Shown in pieces: positions 1 through 11,860 of a DNA stretch of 64,000 nucleotides. Source of the stretch: Membranipora membranacea (taxonomy: Eukaryota; Bryozoa; Gymnolaemata; Cheilostomatida; Membraniporidae). The DNA lies in the NCBI GenBank assembly GCA_914767715.1, contig OU612066.1, positions 29,238,283 to 29,302,282 on the forward strand, in the 5' to 3' direction. Under the pieces are notes generated by a model. That model did not search any database. It had not been told where the DNA came from and saw only the letters and a list, made by a program, of their open reading frames with translations. How positions within the stretch are numbered: the first letter of the stretch is position 1; every line of letters starts with the position of its first letter. Position numbers and translations under genes: made by a program.

Positions 1-369
1 TTAAATTTTTGACTGGTGGCTATGCTGGGCAAAGCCCAGCTGTGGCAGCAGTAGTTTGAGTGAAGGAATGATAGAAAATATCTTAGAAAGATGATGTTGA
101 CGGAAGGACAAAAAAAAACAAAACAAACTATCTCTTAGATTCCATTGATCTATGTCAAATTTCAAGGAAGCACCTGTACCGAGAGATATAACAAACAGAA
201 AATGATATTATAATGAAATTTGATAAAAGCCCAAAAACTGAAAAGATTCGTTGTATTCAATAAGTGAAGGTAACTGACACGATCATGCCTGACCTTGGAA
301 GCTGAAATAACAATATCATGTGATATCAAAATTGTATTTTTTTTTATCACAGCATCATTTAATCAAGTA

Positions 370-1485
370 AGACAGTAATGTGTTAAAGATATTGCCTCTC
401 ATTCGACCATTTGACAAAAAAATTTCCCTAGAAGACAGGAGATACAGCATCTCTATCTACTATCTATCTCTATCTCTAGCCCTACCATATGGAAACCCAT
501 GGGAAAAACACAACTCTGTCTATAAAATAAACCTTCATGTAATTTTAGTTATATATCTGTTTACGATTGATGATTATCACATGTTTTCAAAAAGGACTCC
601 TGAAAAAATATTTTTTGATGGAAGCAAATGTTCGATGGTTTAATGGTTCCAATTTTCCTACTTATTGGTGTTAGTGAACTTGATGAGAAGCAGATCATCC
701 ATCTTTTCACACGGGTGTATCCCAATTAGTAAGCTCGCTGATGATCATTGGTGAGATTATAAATACATTGGGACAAGATCCTGTCAATCCGATCGCATTT
801 CATCATTAAAAATCTTTACAATGTATGTAAGCATGCAGGTTCATTCTAAATGGCTGAATTCCTGAAGCCACAGAAAAAATTCACAGCAGAACTTACAACT
901 TAGCTCTGTAATCCCCACAATCAGCACAATCACTGCTCACTTACACAGAAATTGATTTTATGACCAATAATTATGGCAGATCACAGTTTGTTCCATGCGA
1001 CCATCAACTCAATCTAATAAACTGCAAGAGAAAGAAATGAAAAGGCCATGGGCATTCTATTTCCTATGGTAGATTGGAGCCATTGACGCCCATTGTTTCA
1101 CTTTCTATACAATATCATGAAATATTTTATTTTGAGTCTTTTGCATCACAGTGACACTTTGAACAAGTAGGACAGTGTCTTAAAAATATTGCCTTTCATC
1201 CAACCATTTGCAAAAATATTTATTCAAAAGAAGGGCTTTACAGCATCTCTCCCGCACCATTCTCGCCCATATCCCTACACATTGAAACCCAAGGACACAA
1301 CAATGATCCAGGGTCCAATGGTTCGATTATTACTACTTACTAGCATATCACAGATTTTTCCATACAACCATCGACTCAATCTAATAAACTGCAAGAGAAA
1401 GAAATGGAAATACCATGGGCATTCTATTTCCTCTGGTATATTGGAACCGTTGACGCCCATTGTTTCTTTTTCCTTACAGTCATAG
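370..1485. repeat. Degenerate interleaved direct repeats
   Basis: Two blocks recur. Bases 370-560 (GACAGT...ATATTGCC, then a tract ending GGAAACCCATGGG) resemble 1165-1300, and 1006-1107 closely resembles 1372-1480 (shared AATCTAATAAACTGCAAGAG and GACGCCCATTGTTTC). The copies are diverged by substitutions and small indels. No intact reading frame is shared. It is probably an old partial tandem duplication of non-coding or transposon-derived DNA; the family is not recognised. Confidence 0.55.
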
Positions 1486-2870
1486 GATATTAATCCTTTT
1501 TTTTCAATTTGATATCAGCTTCATCATCGTCAGCTATGTCTTTGGATTTTATGAATTCATATTTGGAAATAGACACTGCTGTTTGTTTCCAAGTGGTAAT
1601 ATTTAGGCAAGCAAAACCACAAAGATGATATATAAAATAAAAGGGCGCCTGTATGACCAAATTTGGTTTTGTTAGGGAATCACACCTGAATAAGGTGTTA
1701 CTCCTTTATGTCTCATTGGAAACACTAGGCCTACATATCTCATTTCTTACACTACTCTCATCATTTCTTTCTGAGTCATTTTATTGACTCCTATTGTTGT
1801 TTCAATGAAATGAGAAAATAAATGGATGTTATATACATGTCATATAGAATTATATCCCAATGTTCATTCTAAATGTTAGCAGAATGAATCTTATTTCAAT
1901 GCCTTATTTCCTATGCTCATCATTAATGTATCAGTACCCATGTGCACACCCATTGTCTTCGATGTTTTTCATTTATGAACTCTTAATATTTTATCGCATC
2001 AACATGGGGTTTTTTATTTTTTTGTCATGCGGTTAGCTTCAAACCCAAAATGAATCTAACTATCGTTCAATCTGTATAGCTTTCAAAACCTGAATTGTTC
2101 ATACATCTTGCTGCAAAAACAGGCGTAGCTAGTTTTTATTTTGTCTTATGTTAAAATGAAATAGATAACAAACTAACTATCTTAATTATGTACGTGTTTG
2201 CCAATGATTCACCAACGAAAACATAATGAGTTGTAGCTGGTACAGAGTGGCGAAGCGTAAATGTCCTTATGTGGACCTTCTGACTTATATGGCACCTATT
2301 TCTTCATACCAACTAACACTAGAGTTTTGCGCATCCAACTGCAATCACTGCAAATCTTACTTGATTCATTTCTGTTCTTCTCTTTTGGAGAAGTATGAAT
2401 GCAAGCAGTTAATGTAATCACATAGGATATGTCCAACACCAGTGCAACTAAACACCCAACAAAATAATGAAGAAAGTTTAGGCAAAGTGCAGTGGAGGTA
2501 GTGGAGTCGGAGGGCCTCAGGAAGAGATTTCTTTGCACTTAAACTTACAGCCTTGATGTTGAACGCATTGATATGAATTCATGGAATAGTGGTAAAATAC
2601 ACAGTATGGTTATTTGTGGAGAAACAGTATATAGCTTGAAATTATCAGTTTCTAGTATATTCATGCATGTAATGCTTAAAAGACAAATAAGATGGACTTT
2701 CTCCTAATTCCTTTGTCATTTTTATTGTAGTTTGTGGAGTGAAATTTTCCAGATGTGTGTCTTGGCTACATCAGGGAGTTACAGACTCCTTGGCTACATA
2801 GTTCAAGTATTTGCTTCTCCAGACTTTATACCATAACCCTATCATCACTTATCCTCTCATGTTTTTTACT
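1486..2870. other. AT-rich DNA with no recognised gene
   Basis: I find no coding exon, RNA gene or repeat that I can name here. The short open frames (for example 2226-2417) show no family features and are treated as chance. Confidence 0.4.
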
Positions 2871-2874
2871 ACTA

Positions 2875-3098
2875 TCACCGTAATACCTCACCTATAAGTC
2901 ACCGGACTTATAAGTGGATCACCCCCCTCAGGAAAAATAAAAATGCTCCAGTTATAAGACACCCCACAGCTATAAGACACCGTGTCTTATAAGTGAATCA
3001 TATCAGTAGTTGATGTTTGGAAGCTCTCCATCTTTGTGGGATTTGAACCTGCAACTTCATGCTTACAAAACGCACACTTTACCACTGAGCTATTCAGC
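2875..3098 (-). repeat. tRNA-like SINE head with TTATAAGT-rich body
   Basis: Read on the minus strand from 3098, the sequence has a tRNA-like 5' region: GCTGAATAGCTCAGTGGTAA (A-box like), an anticodon-loop-like TTTTGTAA (TGT, as in tRNA-Thr), and GGTTCAAATCC (B-box like). The 3' acceptor side does not pair with the 5' GCTGAAT, so it is not a functional tRNA gene. It runs into a body with several copies of CTTATAAG(A/T)CAC. This is the usual design of a tRNA-derived SINE; alternatively it is a tRNA pseudogene beside an unrelated MITE whose TTATAAG repeats look like transposon ends. Confidence 0.5.
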
Positions 3099-3185
3099 TT
3101 CAATGATTGCAAATGGTTTCAGTCCAATCTAAATATAAAAATGCTTCAAATGATAGTCGCGTCTATATGCTACTCTCTTACAGCA

Positions 3186-3355
3186 GTTTTCAATGGTGCA
3201 TATTCTGAATCAAAAATCATTTTTATCCAACTATAAGCGTTTTCAAGATAACCCTCTTTTCAGCATGTTTTTCCTATGTGATGTGGGTTAAACGTACCAA
3301 ACTGGAGAGAGGACAATTCCAAATTAAGGCCTAAATCGGAGCTCAGAAAACTGTC
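3186..3355. mobile_element. Truncated end of the 508-bp TA-flanked MITE
   Basis: This matches the right ends of the complete copies at 15650-16157 and 44810-45317: CAAGATAACCCTCTTTTCAGC, the CCAAACTGGAGAGAG core, and the terminus GCTCAGAAAACTGTC followed by TA. The left half is missing or too diverged to recognise upstream of about 3186. Confidence 0.75.
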
Positions 3356-3357
3356 TA

Positions 3358-4109
3358 TTGTCAGCAAACCATGTATGTGTTTGATTTGTATGTGTTGAGA
3401 GATATATGAGTGACAAGATTTTGAAATAGACTGGTTGTTATGGATGTAGTTCATATCAAAAGAGAAAATTTGCTGTTTTTTCAGTCTTAGATATGCATAG
3501 AATAGGGATGTAACCAACATGGTCACAGTTGTTAGTCTTTCAAAAATGGTTGACTTAGCGGTCAAAGCAACAAAGACAACCAATCATCAGCTCACTGCTC
3601 ACTGCATTTTGACAACAACAGCTGCTATCACATCGTTGCAAATTTAATGATAAAGCTCCTAATTAAGTTTGTTCTTTCAGAAGTTGATCAGAATTATAAA
3701 TCAGCTTCAAACACTGGCTTCCATATTGAATTCCCTTTTGCGAAGCAAGTAAAGTTATCTGAGGAAAATACAATTCCGACCGTTATCACCCAAGATGACA
3801 CAGACACAGCCACAATTACAAATTTTGAACGTTGCTAAGCCAGCAACCGAATCACTCCTAATGTCCATTCCACCCATTTTCACATCTTGACGTCTCTCCA
3901 CTAGGAGGTCTCCTGAGGAAGACCAGCATTATCTTGCTCTATTGCTCTATTTGGTCTCTTGATCTTGTGTCAATGTCTTAAGTGAGACCACCCCTTAAAT
4001 CAGACTTGTGTGATTATTGTTGGGAAATTATAGCGAGGAAAGATGCATGACAAATCTTTAACATCTCCACTATAGATTACCCTACATAGATGCAAGTAAG
4101 GAATTAATG
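3358..4109. other. Intergenic DNA left of the Kolobok-like transposon
   Basis: There is nothing recognisable apart from short chance open frames on both strands. The stretch ends at the TTAA target site at 4110-4113. Confidence 0.4.
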
Positions 4110-4113
4110 TTAA

Positions 4114-7100
4114 AGTGTCTAGGAAAGCCAAAAACAACCACTGTTCATATCAAAGTTTTGCCATTGCAATAAACAAAAAAGTAATTTTTTTTGCACAAAG
4201 ACATTATTGAATGATGTAACCTAATTGAATGTGCGAAAATCCAGGGTCTAGAAGGGTCTACAGTATGTTATCCCCCCTGTTACGTGTTAACACTAAAATA
4301 TCTTTGACTACGATACCGTTGTCCAATGCTGTTTTTTTGATAATTTCTAGTGTAAGAAGAGCAGCCTTGTAACTGTCCTAGGTAAGCCCGGGCTAGGCTT
4401 ACTGTTTTACTGTAAGTGGAGGCAATGTTCAATGTTCTTAGTTGCATTATTGCTTATTTGTTGACTTACTTGTCATATGGTTCATATCCTTCAAAATCAG
4501 GAGTGTTGGTCAAATGGAATTTGACCGAGTCGAACATGTCAACCAGCAGCTGTGTGTCCCCACCACAATGTGATGCCACGTACCATAGGTGATTCTTAAT
4601 GTGTTTTATCCATGGCAGTAGTTTTTTCTTCTCCTGATGAAAGAAATTATACTTTTATTTTTAGGTAATTTAGAGTTGTCTGCCTGTCAAGGTACATGTT
4701 CAAGGAGGAGAAAACTCTGAACTGGGTGAGAAGGGCTGGCAATAAAATGGAAATATACTTACATTGGTATAGTACATTCATTTGTCAGACGCTTGATGAA
4801 ATTCTTTGCGACATGCCACACATCTAGCTGGTGATTAATGAGACTGTGTTCCTTCTTAAGATAACTCGCTATTCCTGTAGGAAGATATTTTGATTTTAAC
4901 AGTCATTGCAGGTGTGTAAAGGTCCCTCCCTACAACTTATGAAAGCCTGTCATTTAGCAATGAATATAATACCTGTATGGCCATCTGTGGCTATGCACTC
5001 CACGATTATACCTTCGTTCAGTATTTCCTCTAGTCCCTGTATGAAGTCAGCTTTTTCCGCCGTGACAGCGCTGCCGACAACCGCACTCTGTACAACCACC
5101 GATTTACATACTTTTCCTGTTTCCTGCAAAAAAAAAAATACAATTAACTCTCATAATCAATCTATGCTGTTGTAGATGAAGAAAAAGGCTACGTAGCCGT
5201 TGTCTGAATACATTTGCTCTTCAGTGATCGAACTAGGCTGAGGTTTTCAAGTTAATGAGGGTATGTACTAACATTTTATCATAACTTTTTATATTCAATG
5301 TAGAATGTCTTACATAGTCAATTAGCAGATAATGGCAGTATCTGGCAGAATGCCCTGGTGAGTCGAATCTGCCATCTCCTGTCAGAATCACGGGCTTATC
5401 TGAAACAACAACATGGCTATTATCATCATGATCATATATAAATTAGTATACATGATATCACAGCACCTCACTCCTTAAAAAAAACAAATAATGTTTACCT
5501 CTTCTCTTCATATCACTTAGTATGGCCTGCTCCTGCTCCTGCTCCTCATATAGTCTGCTAATTGAAGGAATCACGAACTGACTTTGGAACCTGTAGAAAG
5601 TCTCACTACTGATGTTGGCGATGCCAAAGCATTTCAGAAAGCTCTTTGTAACCCCATATGTACTGCCACTGAAATATCATGATAATCAAGTTTTGATATA
5701 TGGTGTATGATGATTTTGCTATACATGGTACCAAGAACAGGACAATAATTCAGAGAGGAAGAGCTGAAACTAAACAATAAGTAATTTGTATTATTCTTGT
5801 TATTCCAGGTATGATGAAGATTATGATCTAGTTTGGCTGGGAATGTACGATCAGAAACCACAAAGTTGATATTGCTCACTTCAAAAATGTGCAGGTAACA
5901 GACAGCACGTTGCCTGCAAATTTCCCAGACCTGCCATCCACTCGAGGTTGGCTTTCCCAATGACTAGAGCCACCACAGCTGGGGCAGCGGTAGCTCACAA
6001 CCAAAGCTGAGCCAACCTCTTGTGGAGTGGCCACCATAGGTCCCACACACACGGGACACCGTCTTTGCATGAGCAGCTCCTGTAACTGATCATAGAAAAC
6101 AATGTAGGCTGTGGAGTTTCCAAATTCCTTCATTAAGGATATAGATTTGTTGCTCATCGTCTCGTCACCCTCAGCATCAGATGGCTTGTAAGCTGAAAAA
6201 CACAGAATAAATTACATTCTCACAATATCAAGATAGAAATACACTGTATATTTATCATTGTACTGTAATCCGACCACCGATATATTCATTGTTAAATAGG
6301 CATGAGCCGTCATTTTCTCAATAGACCGAGTCTGTTCCCAATACAAACCAATAGGCTATTCATTGACATTTTGTTGTTAGCTTTTATAACAAATCACAGG
6401 TTTGTTTTTCAGTGAAATGTAACTCACAGGAGTCTAATGTGGTTCTGGAATCATACAACAAGTTTGATATAGATGAGACAGAGGCTGGTGTTGAAGTAGA
6501 GGGAGGAAAGACTGGTGGCAGAGGTAGATTTGCGCAGTACTCATGGTCTTCCCCACGATCCATCAGTAACTCGCAGGATACTGCTTTATCCTACACAAAG
6601 AATCACCTCAGGAAATTATTATCATAAATTACCGTTAAAAAACCATAGCCTTCTCTTTGGCATACAGGGAAGGCTTCTGTTTATGTATTTTATAAAGTAT
6701 TGATTGTTTGATATACAATTTTGAACTTCATGAAAAGAAACTCAACAAAGTTGCAAGGAGGAAAACATAGCAAAAACAAGCTGAGTTTACAGAACAAAAA
6801 CCAAGTATCACAGTGCCACTGGTTTATGCCACAAATTCCCTTCTTCAACCACTGATATCATCATTTTGGTCAGGTAAAACAACTCCCAAGATTTGATAGC
6901 ATGGCATTTACATATCTGTATCACTCAAACCAGGGAGTTTGGGACCTATATCCAAAACTCCCTGCTCAAACAAAGCCAGTAGAGGCACAGCTCAAGATCT
7001 TATAACATTATTGGAACATTATAACACAGCTACTTACAATACACCCATGCGGTTTTGTAGGCTGAGAAGAGAATATATACCCATATATCTTTTAGTATCA

Positions 7101-8628
7101 AGACACCTGCCAGAGCCACCCAGATCGCACCGGGCTAAATCGTACTGTGAGCATAATTGCGTTTCTGATTTAGAAGATGGGCACATACACCTTGTTCTTT
7201 TTTGTTTGCATCCATAGATTCGAGTGTAAATAGCGAGGATTACAGCGGAACATTCTTGGTGGTATCAGTTCGATTCTCAAGGCATCTCAATTCTAAAGCA
7301 CTTGGAGGTGTAATAATCATAAATAATGTTAGGAATTCAAGAAACATACATACCTCTTCTGTAACTATGCTTTCACTTGGCAGGGCTTTGGCAAGCAAAG
7401 CAAAATTCATGTGGCTGCCAGCCCTCACAGCAACAACCGAACCCTGGTGGAAATGTCTCCCACATATCAATTTATGTTGGAAATTTGGCAGCGCTTGTGA
7501 CCACGCTGTGTGGTCACTACCCATATCCGGACAAGTGAAGAGGGGAATCTGATGACTACGCACAACACGACTTATAAAACACCGTGGTGGCATGTCGGTT
7601 TGTTCTACAGAAAAAAGTTACATGTTTTTTTGTTTCATGGAGTCCATGATACACCACTAGCAGAACTCCTCTCCCTACTCAACCCCAGACTGTGTCTGAG
7701 AGAAGCACAGCATTGATTGGGAAAACAATCCTGAAGAGAAGGTATGCTACAAATTAGTTGATCAACTCCTTGAACAATCTATGCAATGAGAAAGTTGATT
7801 GAATTTTTTGGTGGAAATCTTGTATCTCAGCTTGATCATTACTTTCCTTTTTTGTTAGCAGCTGTGGTTAGTTAGAATTTACAACATCAACTCATACATC
7901 AATCAGCTAGGCCAACTATGACTGATCATTCAATGGAGTCTATTACTCCCAAGTAAACAGCTGTCTTATACCAGGGGGAATGTAACCTGCCTGCTTTTAC
8001 AACGAGTGACCTAGGACTAGTTTGTTTAACGATTATCAATACAATGAACTCCCACTCAGCTCTTTGTTCAATTCTCTCTTCAATTATTATGTGTGGGATT
8101 AACAGATGCAATCAATATTCCTAAGCTGAATTATACAATGTGCATCTTAGATATGGGATAGCAAAGAGCTTAGGAACCCTGGAGTTCTAGGATCATGCTC
8201 TGATGGTAGATAGTTACAACTACTTCCTCAATCGTGGGCTAGTAATTGTAAACAAAAATTTTCCCGCCTTTTTTCAACTGACCAATCAGAACAGAGTGGA
8301 TAGCTATAACGGAAGTGAGCTTTTCTTATTAGTTTTATTTTATTATTTATATATAATACCACACAGCAAAATAAAAAAATACAATTAAGAGTTATATAAC
8401 TTGTCATTCAAGAATAACTCATAATTTGTGGTTGATTTCCACTTTAAATGTGAATTTGTGACAGGGGAGATAACATACTGTAGACCCTTCTAGACCCTGG
8501 ATCTTCGCACTTTCAATTAGGTTAAATCTTTCAATAATGTCCTAGTGCGAAATAATTTACTTTTTTTGTTCATTGCAATGGCAAAGCTTTGATATGAACA
8601 GTTGCTGTTTTTTGCTTTCCTAGACACT
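4114..8628 (-). mobile_element. Kolobok-like DNA transposon, 4.5 kb, with TIRs and TTAA target duplication
   Basis: The left end (4114-4281) and the reverse complement of the right end (8461-8628) align along about 168 bp. Both start AGTGTCTAGGAAAGC and both contain GGGTCTAGAAGGGTCTACAG. TTAA directly abuts each end (4110-4113 and 8629-8632), as expected for a target-site duplication. Inside lies a spliced minus-strand gene encoding a THAP-type zinc finger followed by a DDE-type transposase. The TTAA duplication plus a THAP domain is the published signature of the Kolobok superfamily; the assignment is by that signature and by recalled family motifs, not by a search. A CCAAT box (about 8283) and an ETS-like CGGAAGTG (about 8310) lie between the gene start and the right TIR and could be promoter parts. 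Confidence 0.88.
4347..7593 (-). pseudogene. THAP + DDE transposase gene (Kolobok-like), probably defective
   Basis: Minus-strand exons seen: 7593-7354, 6590-6428, 6192-5880, 5668-5499, 5399-5314, 5123-4973, 4874-4763, 4633-4470 and a possible last exon 4401-4347. The first seven join in phase at GT/AG sites. Exon 1 looks like the second half of a THAP domain: a W, then ICGRHF where THAP has C-x2-H, then ALPSE. Exon 3 has two CPxC/CPSCG zinc-type pairs and SHWESQP. Exon 5 has GDGRFDSPGHS, with the likely first catalytic Asp. Exon 6 ends CIATDGH, the likely second Asp. Exon 7 has QLDVWHVAKNF and exon 8 has IKNHLWYVASHCGGD. The late region that in this family carries a conserved Glu is absent before the left TIR. 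The exon 7/8 junction is out of frame by one base next to a run of six A. This is probably an inactive or internally deleted copy. Confidence 0.8.
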
Positions 8629-8632
8629 TTAA

Positions 8633-9379
8633 GTAATTTGCTGTTGTTTGATCCTTTGCTATATCTGAATATTTAAACTTGCGGTTCAAAGTAGCCAATG
8701 TGCTGGCTCTGACTGCTGAAGCCAACACATTGGCTAATTAAAAAGGAGAGAAGGATCGAAAGCATTGCATCAAAATCAATGCATCAAAAGCAATGTCTCA
8801 AAAGTTTTCCTTCCAAGTTGATGATATTAGTTGGTTCAAAGTGCTTTTACACACACAGTAATGCTAATTTATTCCCTGTAATTTCTCTGTCAATCATTGA
8901 TTGTTATTTTCCGCGCACTGTATGCACACTATTTGTTTGGTTGGATTCAAAGTATAGTGTAGGTTATATTTTAAATCCATCAAGTTCAGGCAAGGAGTAA
9001 CTTCTTGGTTCAAGTGTTAAAATGATGAATTTGATTATGGTCGATATTGGCTCGTCCTCTCCTCTCGTACAGCAATAACTGCTATGCTTTGCACAGCTTA
9101 TTTTTCTTTTGTATAAAATAATAATCTGATCGGTCTCAAGTGATCACCTGTTGTGAAACTGAATGAACTGAACGCAGGATAGGTAAAATAGCCACGGAAA
9201 TACAATGCAGAAAACAACTGCAAACAAAGCACTGAAAAGTTTGCTTGCTTTATATCTATAATAGATTGTTAGAATCCTTATGGTATCAAAAGGAGCTCAT
9301 GGTTGTATAAAGACAATTCTTGAATAAGTGAGTTGACGTTGTCTTTAGCTATATCTTTCTAAATTGAAACATGGATCGG
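8633..9379. other. Intergenic spacer between two transposons
   Basis: There is no recognisable gene. The flanking boundaries are the TTAA site of the element to the left and the inverted end of the element to the right. Confidence 0.4.
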
Positions 9380-10339
9380 TTCGAGATATATACTTAATAA
9401 TAAACCTAGACAGAACACTATATGGAGCAATAGCATTGAGGCATGAGGCATTTAATTGTGGACGACATCACGACATTGGATGGTGTAGTAGCATCAGTTT
9501 TTTGATTGACTTGCAACTCATATAGGTTTTTGTTGATAACTTGATCTATATTTATATTTTGAGTTTGCAAATTACAATAGATTTAGCAGCTTGTCGCGAA
9601 CAGTTTGATACAAATTTTAGGCAGAACATCTTTTTGAAAAAGAAATGACAGTTGATAACAAGATGCTGCTGATTGTAAAGCAATTTTTAAACTTGAAATA
9701 CGATCACTCAGTTCATTAAAGTCAATTTGGGCAAATCTTGGGCTAAGAAGTTGTCTTCTCTTATTGCTGAAATTTGGTGGCTCATTTGCAGTATAGAGTT
9801 ATCACCCCATCTATCTATCTGTGTAAAACATTTTAGTTTCAAGCATGTGGATAGACTGCTTCACATAGTAAAGGGATTCAGTTAACAATAGTCAAGGAAA
9901 GAGATTTTTACTCCTTGGTCAAGGTACCTGCGAGCTTTGCGTCAAGGGGAAAGTTATGGGAAGCTTGATGCCAAAAACTCCTTTCATCTATTTGTCACAA
10001 TTATAGGGTTCTGGAGAATGAACTGAATTCAAAGTTTTTGATTACAGTAAAAAATAGAATATGCAGGCTCTCCCGTAAAAATTTCTCTTTGTACAGCCTT
10101 ACTCCACAATTAGACATGAAGTTTTATGCTTAAATTACACCTAACTATCCTAGCTAAATTGATACGGTGGGTATAGCTAGGAAGGCAGTATTGTGGCAGT
10201 TTTTACAATAGGATTAACTATTACAATCCTTGAATGATGCTGCCACAATGTACCCTTGGTCTGTGCAATCATTGAACCTTAAATTTATCGAAAGGGCCTC
10301 ATATCAAATGTGTCTGCGGTCCATCATCTACTGGGCTTT

Positions 10340-10870
10340 GGTTAGCACCCAGGTGTGCTCCGACCTGCCTGCAAACAGAGAGCAACCTGGCGCAGATATT
10401 GTGGCCTGGCCACTAAGGCAACGAATTTCGCCGCCTATGCTCCGGGATGTTTTTAATCAGTCTTGAGACACAAAGGTTATCCTCAGCTTTTGATATTCTA
10501 CTATTACATTGCCTTTAAATCATTTGGAAAAGATAAACAAGGCACAACAGTAACAAATTCTTTCCCTGTAATGAAACACAGAGACTGCAATACAACTGGT
10601 TGTTTACAAATAAGATTTTCTTGAGGGATTAGAAAATTTACTGTGAGAAAACAATGTCTGTAATTGCTCTAACTGATATCTTCATCCAGCTTAGGTCTCA
10701 ATTGTACTTGGATCATTTCAATGCACCGCATGTAGAATTGCTTCAGATTTTGTTTGGAGGCCATCTCAGATCTGTTGTTTATTGAGGCAGCCCACCTGTG
10801 TTTGGCTAACCGAATCCTCAAAAGTAACAACATTATAACTTGTTGCAGTATAGATGCAGTCCCAGGGCAC
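10340..10870. repeat. Internal duplication, copy 1
   Basis: The segment starts at CCCAGGTGTGCTCCGACC and runs to GATGCAGTCCCAGGGCAC. It is repeated at 11,253-11,860 with few differences over most of its length; copy 2 has about 85 extra bases after the first 110. It lies inside the 3.6-kb inverted-end element. Both strands have open frames of about 80-100 codons, for example minus 10,971-10,669, which reads across the segment, but none is a family I recognise. Confidence 0.8.
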
Positions 10871-11252
10871 CCTCTACTTGATTGTGCAATAACTCCCGGA
10901 AGAAGGTTTACCCGGCTAACCAAGAGTGAAGTGATCGCAACACTGTATAACTTTTTAGAAGCATGGACCATGTTTTTGTTGAGTAAAGAGAGTGTGGATA
11001 ATTGAATGTCGACAAGGTGTCATGGTCGATTGCAAAAATGTAAATATATGAGTAGCCAGCCACTAAAGCCTATTGATTCAACATAATATGATATGATATT
11101 TTAGATGCAATAAAATTGGTATAAAAAAACGGGGCACTCAATATGGGCTAAATTTTTTGTATCAGAACTGGGGTTTCGGGCTTGGAATGCTGGTTGGAAA
11201 ATATATTTGGACTGAGCAGGATTACAAATTATCTACCACTGGGCTATGGTTG

Positions 11253-11860
11253 GAACCCAGGTGTGCTCCGACCTGCCTGCAAACAGAGAGCAACCTGGCG
11301 CAGATATTGCGGCCTGGCCACTAAGGCAACAAATTTTGCCGCCTATGCTCCAGGATGTTGCTTGCGACAAGACATCTGATTTAATTCAACCTTCAATTTT
11401 AATCTGATGTAATAATGCTATAATACATAAATATCATAAGAAGCAACAAGTCTTGAGACACAAAGGTAATCCTCAGGTTTTGATATTCTAAAATTACATT
11501 GCCTTTAAATCCTTTGGAAAAGATAAACAAGGCACAACAGTAACAAATTCTTTCCCTGTAATGAAACACAGAGACTGCAATACACTGGTTGTTTACAAAT
11601 AAGATTTTCTTGAGGGATTAGAAAATTTACTCTGAGAAAACAATGTCTGTAATTGCTCAAACCGATATCTTCATCCAGCAGAGGTATCAATTGTACTTGG
11701 ACAGTGTTAATGCGCTGCGTGAAGAATTGCATCCAATTTTGTTTGGAGGCCATCTCAGATTTGTTGTTTATTGAGGCAGCCCACCTGTTTGGCTAACCGA
11801 ATCCTCAAAAGTAACAACATTATAACTTGTTGCAGTATAGATGCAGTCCCAGGGCACTAT
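11253..11860. repeat. Internal duplication, copy 2
   Basis: This is the second copy of 10,340-10,870. The shared blocks are GCAAACAGAGAGCAACCTGG, CTTGAGACACAAAGGT and AACATTATAACTTGTTGCAG. Divergence is a few percent by eye. The minus-strand frame at 11,753-11,505 corresponds partly to that of copy 1 (both contain LDEDI near the same place), which suggests a possible but unproven coding module. Confidence 0.8.

Noticed and set aside
3029-3098. Functional tRNA-Thr(TGT) gene on the minus strand
   Set aside because: The acceptor stem does not pair and the T stem is mismatched, so it was called a SINE head or pseudogene instead.
7202-7552. Plus-strand 116-codon frame
   Set aside because: It is the antisense of the THAP-like exon of the minus-strand transposase and shows no family features of its own.
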